From assembly GCA_949775045.1 (NCBI GenBank), contig OX459102.1, forward strand, positions 6,914,073 through 6,978,072: a stretch of 64,000 nucleotides of DNA, in the 5' to 3' direction. This stretch comes from Metridium senile (taxonomy: Eukaryota > Cnidaria > Anthozoa > Actiniaria > Metridiidae). A program made the position numbers and the translations under genes. The first letter of the stretch is position 1; each line of letters opens with the position of its first letter. The notes below the pieces were generated by a model. That model was not told the DNA's origin. It did no database searches and saw nothing but the letters and a program-made list of their open reading frames with translations. Of this stretch, positions 55,990-64,000 are shown one piece after another.

Positions 55990-56560
55990 TAATATTCTCA
56001 ACAACAGCAGGATCTTTATGTCAAAATAAAGATATTGGTGTCATCAGCAAATAATCTGAAGTTTAGTTTTCATGATAAATTGAGACAATCATCAATATAG
56101 AGAAAGAACAATATTGGTCCAAGTGTGTTGCCTTGCGGAACGCCAAGTTTAATGTTTCTATGATATCATTTAAATTGACAATTTTTACATATTTGGTTCT
56201 ATTATTTAGATAGTTTGTAAAACATATATGTAGTTTTCCTCTAATGCCATATTGATATAGTTTATCCAGTAATATCTGGTGATCAACATTATCAAATGTT
56301 TTTGAGAAATCAAGAAAGATTTCACACATTATTTCTTTTGTGTCAATTGATTGTTTTAAGTTGTCTGTTAGCTCAAAGATTGCTTGTTCGGTTAAGAGTG
56401 TTTTTCTAAAAACGAATTGATAATTGGTTATAATTTTATGAAGGTCGAGGAAAGTAATAATTTGGTCATAAACAATCATTTCTAGAATTTTATTGAAGGA
56501 GGTTAAAATTGCAATTGGTCTTTAATTTGGCCCCACTTTTGAATATAGCGGTACTTTTCC
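55990..56560 (-). pseudogene. LINE reverse transcriptase fragment (CR1/Jockey type)
   Basis: In transcript order the minus strand encodes RPIAILTSFNKILEMIVYDQ, FRKTLLTEQAIFEL, EIFLDFSKTFDNVDHQILLD, then after a frame change GVPQGNTLGPILFFLYIDD and LFADDTNIF, the RT catalytic FADD motif. There are at least two frame breaks and stops, and both ends are missing, so it is inactive. Its C-terminal part is duplicated at 59160-59440. Confidence 0.85.
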
Positions 56561-57059
56561 GAATTTCTTTTTCAAGATTATCATAAGGGGTTATACAAAA
56601 TATTGGTAGGTGATCACTATATATCACATATCACACATGATCACATATATATATATTGGTAAAATGCCTTATGTTTGGTCAAACTTTGAACAATTGGTGT
56701 AAATATATGATCAATGAAGGTTGCAGGATTCGCTAGATTTGTATCTGTCTATCTTTAATCGAAAATTACACATATCATACTCGAGGTGTCACAGCTCACA
56801 ATATCTAACACGCTGGATTAATTGTTTCTACCCAAGGCTTGTACATTAAAAGGAGAAACTGCAAAATGTATTATGTGATACCTTATATTGTTCTTTGTTT
56901 GTCGGTTTGCAATGTTTTCAACTTGAAAATAGTTAAAATATATTATGTCTCACAATCCAGTTAATGTGGATATAATAAAACAAATATTCTACTCAATATC
57001 GTCGTAAAAGGCTAATAAACGACTCGACAGCCATTGTCGGCTATGAGCCTATGTGGTTC

Positions 57060-57145
57060 TGCAGCGAAATCCCTAGTAGTCAGCGTGATCGATTGGACGG
57101 TTAGGGTTATAGAGATGGGTTAGGCAATATATTGGTTCGAGCCTT
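57060..57145 (+). other. Possible tRNA-derived (SINE-like) Pol III promoter
   Basis: TTGGTTCGAGCC resembles a B box, and GTAGTCAGCGTGATCGATTGG about 45 bp upstream resembles an A box. No cloverleaf could be closed by eye, so this is not called as a tRNA. Confidence 0.3.
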
Positions 57146-57589
57146 AGCATATATCGTTGTATAAAAAGAAATTAAAAAATATTTAAGGTTGAAGGAGAAA
57201 GGTTGATACAGTTGCTAAGATAGAACATTATTTTTCCGCTATACTTAGTTAACTTGCTTAAACAAGAATCTACAACATTGGTCGTAACTCAAAGTCAACT
57301 ATGGCCAAACTGTCCAATCACCATCCACATACGAGACTCGGAGTCTGGTTGATTGACATCAACTTTCCCATTTATCTGACATTAGTTAGACAGTATCAAA
57401 CCAATGTTTACTCTTTTAACCACGAAGGATGTTTTTAGAATCATCAATAAGTTTTAGCAAGAATATTTTTCTCAACTTCTGATTATAGTCTATATTAATT
57501 GTATATATAGTAAAGTCCTACAATTGAAGTTTAGTTTTTGTACTGAAGAAGCATCATGTACTTTTAACAGAGTTTGATAGTGATATAAA

Positions 57590-58290
57590 AGAACCAGTGG
57601 GGTAAGAACCACCAGCCTAAAAGTTGGGCAATTAAGCACCCAAAATACAAGAACCACTTCATGCTGAAAAATGAAACTGGTTCTTAAAAAACCTTATTAA
57701 ACTTTTAGCTGAATTATTTATTAAGTACTAGGGAAAAAAAATGACGATAAGATCTGACCCCAAGGGCTAGACAATTACCAATTCTATAGTTAAAGACAAT
57801 AGTTACATTAATAGTTTATATAATTAACAGTTAATTACAGTTCTTATCAATTTTCTACGTTTGTCTCTGTCTTATAAACTTTAGAAGAATAGACGTTTCG
57901 GTCCATTATCACGGACCTTCATCAGTAATGGCGGTTGTGGTTGTGGCACGCGCATTTAAATGTGCCACAACCACAACCGCCATTACTGATATAGGTCCGT
58001 GATAATGGACCGAAACGTCTATTCTTCTAGAGTTTTCAAGTCAGAGACAAACGTAGAAAATTGATAATAATAAATCCTGACTGCAATTTCAGAATTTTTA
58101 ATACTATAAATTACAGTTCATTTACTAGTTTCATTGGATGCATTAAAGGTTTAAAACTCTAAATCAGGAACAATTGTTGTTGACGGAAATAAGAACCAGT
58201 TAAGAACCACTTCATCCTCATTTATTTCTAAGTACCCGTTACATATAAGAACCAATTCAGCCTGAAGTCAAAATTCACTGGTTCTTTTTT
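57590..58290. mobile_element. Foldback with AAAAGAACCAGT ends (copy carrying a nested insertion)
   Basis: Same element as 54086-54515, with the additional block 57843-58085 inside. Otherwise the order of motifs (CACCCAAAATACAAGAACCA, GATCTGACCCCAAGGGCTAG, AAATCAGGAACAATTGTT) is preserved. Confidence 0.78.
57843..58085. mobile_element. Inverted-dimer insertion with intact hammerhead-like core
   Basis: Arms TCAATTTTCTACGTTTGTCTC and GAGACAAACGTAGAAAATTGA enclose a palindrome centred near 57956. The minus strand at 57925-57892 reads CTGATGA, A, GGTCC-gtgataat-GGACC, GAAAC, GTC, with every core box present. The plus-strand mate at 57986-58019 has CTGATAT, so G8 and A9 are lost. About 10 bp (ATTACAGTTC) flank both sides as a target-site duplication, and the empty site is at about 54330. 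Confidence 0.8.
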
Positions 58291-59159
58291 GCGGGGCTTG
58301 ACTGTAGTATACATAGCTTTAATTTATCATTTATTTAAGAATCGCACGATTGCAATTAGAAAATAATATTTCTAGTTCAGTTGTCAATTTTCAAGGACAT
58401 TATTGTTTTATTGTTAAAAAGAGCGAGAACATTAAAACCATAAAATAATACAAAATATACATACTACTGACTACTAATTTATATTCATAGTTTATTTAGT
58501 CACTATCTTGCAACCAGAAACATCACTAAATAAATTATACGAACTATTACACATCTAGTAATGGACACTATTTTAGTGGCTTTCCCAATAATAAAGCGCA
58601 GTGTTGCAGCAGCTTCTTATTCTTTTTAAAACAATCCAGTACCATATAGGATAAGACACACAAAAACAAAAACAAAATTCAAACTGAATTCTAGATCATA
58701 TCCTGTTTAAGACAATTTGAAGGGGGAGGGGTGGGGATTCATTCCCTATTGTTTCATGTTTTCATGTGGACGTGTAGGAAATAGGAGGACGTGTATTCAA
58801 AACTGAACGATTATCAGATTAATTGTTTATCGGCCGATTAGTAGTACACTAGTGTCATGTGTGTACAACTAAAAGTTTATATTCCTAATACATTTGTTCT
58901 AGCTAGTACATATTTTGGATAACTTTGGTTTATAAGTATTACCCCCATGATAAAATACCATAAGTTAAATATGGATAAATTAGTGCATAATACATATTTC
59001 TAAAGGATTTTTTTGTCTAAGTTTATTTATTATTCCTGTGTGTTTAGCTAATTTGCTTCAGTGGATAAACTTGATTTGTATTTCCCATGCTAAATGTTGG
59101 CCAATATATTCAATAGATATTTCATGTACACTGTTCGTACAAATTGTTCAGTTGAATTT

Positions 59160-59440
59160 TGCTGGAGAAAATTCTGGAATCATTTTTTTTGAAGACCTAA
59201 TAATCATATAATGTGTTTTCTTAACATGTACATTCACTGTCAATCTATTTGGTCATGCACAATATTTCAGTACAGTATCTAATTCGGTGTTCATAACATT
59301 CTCCGACAACAGTAGGATCTTTATGTGAAAAAAAAATATTGGTGTCATCAGCAAATAATCTGAAGTTTACTTTTGATGATAAATTAAGACAATGATTAAT
59401 ATAGAGTAAGAACAATAGTGGTCTAAGTGTGCTGCTGTGA
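59160..59440 (-). pseudogene. Second copy of the LINE RT tail
   Basis: TTTATGTGAAAAAAAAATAT, then TGGTGTCATCAGCAAATAAT (complement of the FADDT region) and ACTAATAATCATATAATG match 55900-56120. Only the piece around the catalytic FADD remains. Confidence 0.75.
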
Positions 59441-59644
59441 AATAAATTAAGTTAAGTAAAAAGAACCTAAACGCAATTTTTTTGCTTCAATTATATTACA
59501 TTCGGTGTTAATACACTAAATACAATCTTCTATTGGATTGCAAACTATACTTCTAAGTTCAATTAACTCCATTTTAAGACGGCTTCGGTGAGGCAGATGA
59601 ACTGTTTTGAAGCTTATGCAAATTACTTTCATGCTTATTTTGTC

Positions 59645-59690
59645 CTAAATAAATAAAGTATGATCTATTCTGAAAAAAAAAAAAAAACAA
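59645..59690 (+). other. Retrocopy-like poly(A) tail
   Basis: AAATAAATAAAGT is followed about 16 bp later by a run of 15 A. The 59440-59690 segment has no counterpart in the duplicated block, so it may be the 3' end of a retroposed transcript. Source unknown. Confidence 0.4.
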
Positions 59691-60084
59691 GCTGTTAGCG
59701 ATGGACGATTAGAAAAGTGATAGGGGGAACTGAACCAAAATATCCATAAAAGGGAAAAACAAAATTAAAAATACAATGTAAAGATGGTGCAAAACATTTC
59801 ATGCACATGCAAAAAATAATAATATTCAAATACAAATGGACAAAAAATATTGGTACAAATCCCCCAAACCGTCCCCTGCTAGTCATTTTAAGTAAAGAGT
59901 AACAAAATACATTTCAGTCTTTGTAAATAAAGAATAGGAATATACTTTTATCAATATGGCATGCAGTAAAATCACTAAAATGGTTTGTAAACGTTGCTAA
60001 AGACCAACAACGACGTAAACAACACATAAGCAAGAAGTTTTTTTTCCATTAACATTTACTATATTACTATATTTACATATCATT

Positions 60085-60215
60085 GCTACTGCCTCGCAGT
60101 TGTTTTTAGTGTCGGGCTTCCTGTGTAAGGGAAGCACACAGGAAGCCCGAAACTAAAAACGTCCGCGAGGGAGACACTATATCCTTGCAAGCTTACCGTT
60201 CGTCTCGTTTCGATG
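60085..60215. mobile_element. Partial foldback (GTGTCGGGCTTCCTGTGT hairpin)
   Basis: TTTTTAGTGTCGGGCTTCCTGTGT pairs with ACACAGGAAGCCCGAAACTAAAAA, then one arm (CAAGCTTACCGTTCGTCTCG) follows as at 37905-37950. It lies beyond the 3' end of gene E. Confidence 0.78.
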
Positions 60216-60769
60216 CTATATTTCAAAATGGCGCAGAGAACTGTAAAAGGGACTATTATTCGCTAAAGGAGAGGTGAATATCGATGAATCATAGATAAGA
60301 CAAGGTTATTATTCACCGATATTAATCAAACCTGATCGAGTAGAATGATTTTTAGGTATAAATACACAGGTGATTATTTCAAAAACTTATAATAACTGGC
60401 AACTATCAAAGAAAATATATTTCGTGTTTCTAAAGAGGCACGAAGCACTGTAGGTGATATTAAAAAAAAATTATAACATTTTAGAATCGATCAGCTATTA
60501 TATATTTAAGATGAGTTACCGAATATATGAATTACTTTTCTTCTACGGTACCCTAAAATATACCAAAGTAATGGTAAATCGGGGGGATTTCTATGATCAC
60601 ACGTATATTTATACCATAAAGTGTTAATAATTAGAAAAACAAAAAAATACAACACACTAAAATTGCTGAATAAGCACTTTTTATTGATTGCTTTACATGT
60701 ATTTATTTAATGTGTGTATTTGAACACTTATCTATACTTAATCTTTATCTTGTTGGTTTATCTTTCCAT

Positions 60770-63136
60770 CTATGATTGTTGTGGGGGGACTTCTTCGATC
60801 ACAATCCTGGAAATGGAGTTCCATCCCGAATCAGCATCAGCATTGCCATAACCTTTGCAATTGCCTACCCAGAACCCAACACGCACATTGCCGGCAGGGA
60901 TATTAGTACAATAGCCTTCGATATGTCGGTGTCGGTGGATGTCGTTGCTGATGCTCATGTAGAATATACCATCGATGGGAAGAGGACCTCTGCATTCTGC
61001 ACCATTGAAGGTGAAATACCATCTCTTGCAACAACCTGTGCAGCCATTTATTCTAAGGTTGCCGCCGTAGAAGACACGGAGAGCAGTGTTGGAATGCTTT
61101 TTCTTGAAAATGCACTCCTGGAATTAAGATTTTGATCACATTTCATTTAGCCCTATTCAGACAGGGGGAAGGCTTCTCAAATATAATGATCATAACTTCA
61201 GTGGTTCAGTGGTTACGGAAGTGGTTACGGAAGTTCAAAAAAATGCCCAGTCTGAATAGGGTTAATGAAACTTAATATTTTTTTCTGATCATCTCAGTAC
61301 AGCTTTTGAATAAAATTGTCTCAAAACCACCTTGATCATAACCTAGATGATACAAGGAAAAGTAGCCTAAAAAAACTAGCCAATCAGCGCGAAGCTAACA
61401 GGCTCAAGTTGTTAGCATAGCCCATGACAGGAAAAAAATTGCGCACCAACACCTGCCTCAGTAAAGTAGGGTACGAATGACTTTTTTCGATCAGAAGAAT
61501 CGGAACTAAAACTCAAAAAACTTTTAAAAATCAATATACAACAATATTTACAACATGATTTAACAATTATCGTCAATAAAATAAAATCATTCTTGAAAAT
61601 GTAAAGCATCAAATAAACGTTTTTCAATACGTCGAGGCTCTCCTCCCTCGAAATGATAATTGGTCAGTGCGGGTTCAGTTTGCATACGTTTAGAAGCCAT
61701 TAGGGACACAGGCAACCCAAGCAATTCACTTTTACAGTAGAGATATGTGAGGAAAAAATCGATATTTTTTATTGATATAAATTTGAACATATTTCAATCC
61801 TGTGTTGTTGTTAAACTTATTCAATGTCATTCTGGGTGGTTTTTGAACGTTTTAGAGCATTTTTTCTTAATGTTTGCCCACCTGTACTTAAATATGGAAA
61901 GGCTGGTCACTCGTGATCGAGATCGCTTGTCTTCGATGGTCGAAAAAATCATGTTTAATCCTTCCTTTGCCTTCAAAATCCCCTCAGCAACATAGATTAA
62001 TGATCCTTCTGTCCAGAGACCAGCAAAAGTTTCACGGATCACCAGTCAGACCTCACGAAATCATAGATATTGAACGATTTTCAACGACAATTTTCCTTCA
62101 GATGATGTGTGACTAGCACTTAACAGACACCGATAACTTCGCATCCGGGCCTTCTTTTGTAAAACTCATTCTGATTGGTTGACTGTATTCCATGGTTACC
62201 AATCATCATATCCAATCAGAATGAGTCATCATCGTCATTACCATCACTACAATCATTATCATTACAATCCTCCCCATCATAATCATTATCATCATCGTCA
62301 TTATAATCATCATTAATTACCGCATCATCATCATAATTACAATACTCACTATCATAATCATTATCAACATTGTCATTACCATAATCATCATCATAATACC
62401 ACCATAACCGTCATCATCGTCATTATAATCATCATTACCGCATCATCATCATCATTACCATATCATCATCATTACATTCCTCACCATCATTATACTACAT
62501 TATAATCATTATCAACATCGTCATTACCATAATCATCATCGCCATCATTACCATTATTACTATCATTACCATCATCTTCATCATTATCTTCATTATAATC
62601 ATCATTACCGCATCACCATCATCATTACCATCATCATAATTACAATCCTCACCATCATTACTACATCATAATCATTATCAACATCGTCATTACCATAATC
62701 ATCATCACCATCATTACCATCATCATGATTATAATCATCATTACTGCATCGTCATCATCACTACCACTATCATAATTACAATCCTCACCATCATAATTAT
62801 TATCAACATTGTCATTACCATAATCATCATTTCCATCATCATAATCATTTCCATCATCATCATCATTACCATCATAATTATCCCAGTAGTGTTTATACTC
62901 ACTTTGATCAACCCATTATCTTTACCATCGCCTTTATTCCATGCGCACTGCTTCCAGTTTTGAACCACTTGCGAACCGGGTGGTCCAGGCTTACCTCGGT
63001 CACCTTTGGCCCCTGTAGAACCGGGCTGTCCCTTTAGTTGAGCATCACGGCCATCACGTCCAGGAGTACCTGGTAATCCGTTGTTTCCTGGAACACCGTT
63101 ATGTCCTGGAAGTCCTGGAGGGCCACGACGACACAC
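60770..63136 (-). CDS. CTHRC1-like: CTHRC1-like secreted collagen-repeat protein, gene E (exon 1 outside the window)
   Basis: Exon 2 is 63136-62903 (78 codons, [14 protein letters not shown] start, [20 protein letters not shown] end) and exon 3 is 61117-60770 (348 bp, open, ending [19 protein letters not shown]). Phase 0 junctions agree with the other copies. Exon 1 was not found in 63137-64000; intron 1 homology runs to about 63660 and is then replaced by unrelated sequence with a Crypton-like exon, so exon 1 lies further right or is lost. A 115-bp MITE sits 31 bp from the exon 3 acceptor. The C-terminal domain retains the conserved cysteines, with [12 protein letters not shown] in place of CKRCC. 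Confidence 0.88.
61148..61262. mobile_element. 115-bp MITE with CCCTATTCAGAC ends
   Basis: Termini AGCCCTATTCAGACAGGG / CCCAGTCTGAATAGGGTT. The interior has GTGGTTACGGAA twice. It lies in intron 2 of gene E. Confidence 0.8.
61350..61690. repeat. 340-bp duplicated block (copy in gene E intron 2)
   Basis: Matches 50968-51305. Minus strand 61697-61587 reads an open ATG segment, [20 protein letters not shown] and onwards, with no family recognised. The region to 62150 has no further supported exon. Confidence 0.75.
62165..62227. mobile_element. Small foldback (ACTCATTCTGATTGG)
   Basis: AACTCATTCTGATTGGTTGA pairs with CCAATCAGAATGAGT around CCATGGTTACCAATCATC. Confidence 0.65.
62228..62885. repeat. 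(CAT)n-type microsatellite in intron 2 of gene E
   Basis: ATCATCATTACCGCATCATC-type repeats with a roughly 160-170 bp higher period (CATTACCGCATCATCATCAT, ATTATCAACATCGTCATTAC). This is the shortest of the five intron 2 tracts. Confidence 0.93.
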
Positions 63137-63808
63137 CTGAAACGAATTCAGCAATTAGAGATATATAATTAGGAATTGTTGGCAATTTGGCACTTTGAGA
63201 AAATAGCGGTCCGTACATATAGTTGATTGTAAAACGCATTGATAAGTTTAGCTCTATAAAAATATAAAGGTTTTTATGTAAATATCTGTTCATGGCTTTC
63301 TGGCCTTGTTTTTTCTTATTTTCTAAACTCTTAGAGTTTCTTAAAAATTTAATATCTTTTTCTCAAACTTTAACAACTTATTGTTATGCTTAATGCATAT
63401 CATAAAATAGCTTTGTTTCCTTACATCGACAATTCTAAATATTATTCTAAATAGTGCAATCTCAAGATATATTTTTTCTTTTTCAATATTTTCGTGCAAA
63501 ACAAAAAGAATGTGACTATCATATGACGAAGGTGTCACGCACCAAACTCAACCTTACTTACGGTTTAACTTCATGCTAATGCAACAAATAAAACAAATCG
63601 CAAAAGATGCATGATCAATGTTAAATCAGAAGAAAATAGATTTTCTATACGGGAATATACTGTTTATTATATAATAATAGATAGTATATTATGTTTTAGT
63701 ATATACATGATTCACAACCTCATAAGAACGCGCGCTCTGATTGGCTAGCTATCTCCGAATCTGAGACCATATTCACTGCTCAAGCTCGGAATATTGCTTC
63801 TCGGCAAA

Positions 63809-63936
63809 GTGGCGTCTCGTTTTGCAACAATTACCGATGAAGAAATTGAAAAAATTCAACAAAACGCAATTCCACAAAACACAAAGAAAGCTAAAATGTT
63901 TGGTTTAAGTGTTTTTCAAGGTAAAACGGCATTTTA
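63809..63936 (+). pseudogene. Crypton/DUF3504-like N-terminal fragment
   Basis: The frame reads VASRFATITDEEIEKIQQNA, then NTKKAKMFGLSVF, and stops soon after a CAAG/GTAAAA donor-like site. The pattern RF..IT.EEIEKI...A...NTKK...... is typical of the N-terminal part of Crypton tyrosine-recombinase and related DUF3504 proteins in marine invertebrates. Only about 37 codons are visible before the donor-like site; the recombinase domain, if any, would be right of the window. Confidence 0.5.
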
Positions 63937-64000
63937 AACATAAAAAAATTTGAATTCATAGAAAACGAGGTTCAACGTTCGTGCGCCTTGTCACGCTTTG

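Larger units (their letters stand above)
53548..60769. other. Long spacer between genes D and E, with segmental duplication
   Basis: Block 53660-56130 is repeated as 57195-59440 with indels: GTTGATACAGTTGCTAAGAT, the GAACCAGT foldback, and a LINE RT tail occur in the same order. From 59889 to 60060 it matches 46800-46960 left of gene D, and from 60235 it matches the gene 3' flanks. AATAAA for gene E is at 60685-60680. No intact gene was recognised. Confidence 0.75.

Noticed and set aside
57060..57145. tRNA gene
   Set aside because: A B-box-like word is present, but no acceptor stem or anticodon arm could be formed by eye.

Overview
The window is eukaryotic, AT-rich animal DNA with small exons, GT-AG introns and very dense simple repeats and short foldback transposons. 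Three features point to a cnidarian, most likely an anthozoan (sea anemone or coral): a chymotrypsin-like protease carrying a C-terminal ShKT domain, an array of CTHRC1-like secreted collagen genes, and relics of Penelope-like, CR1/Jockey-like and Crypton-like elements. The organism is an inference. No prokaryotic, viral or CRISPR features were seen.

Layout. (1) 1-3406: a satellite of about 66 units of 51/52 bp that enters from the left edge and shows a 1,131-bp higher-order repeat; a degenerate array follows to about 4145. (2) 4683-12398, minus strand: a six-exon secreted chymotrypsin-like protease gene with a proline-rich linker and an ShKT domain (328 aa predicted, all splice phases consistent). 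Its introns are filled with (CTTA)n, (TA)n, (GAT)n and (TGAA)n tracts and foldback elements. (3) 12.4-15.4 kb: intergenic, with a polypurine tract and MITE-like elements. (4) 15406-24065, minus strand: LSM8, four exons, 96 aa. Its introns hold a Penelope-like GIY-YIG fragment, hammerhead-like motifs and two foldback elements that each carry a decayed RecQ-like helicase exon. (5) 24182-25204, plus strand: an intronless TatD-family hydrolase with two CCHC zinc knuckles, head-to-head with LSM8 across a 116-bp gap. (6) 25.2-27.0 kb: a cluster of MITEs. (7) 27168 to the right end, minus strand: a tandem array of five CTHRC1-like genes, A to E. A, C and D are complete. B is broken by a 92-bp net deletion, and its signal-peptide exon lies inverted. 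E lacks its first exon inside the window. An orphan 3' flank at 38.0-38.4 kb suggests a further lost copy.

Every CTHRC1-like gene has the same three-exon plan: an 18-codon signal-peptide exon, a collagen-repeat exon of 75-90 codons, and a 348-bp C-terminal domain exon. Intron 2 is always the site of a large CAT/ATC-type microsatellite, between 0.7 and 3.7 kb, so the same intron has expanded independently, or from a shared seed, in each paralogue. Gene D has gained a 36-bp in-frame duplication in its collagen exon. Larger duplicated blocks (53.66-56.1 kb and 57.19-59.4 kb) show that the array grew by segmental duplication. One copy of a foldback in this block carries a hammerhead-bearing insertion that is absent from the other, giving a natural empty site.

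Most long open frames in the window (poly-Ile/Thr, poly-Met/Val, His-rich, Tyr/Leu-rich) are translations of microsatellites and are not genes.
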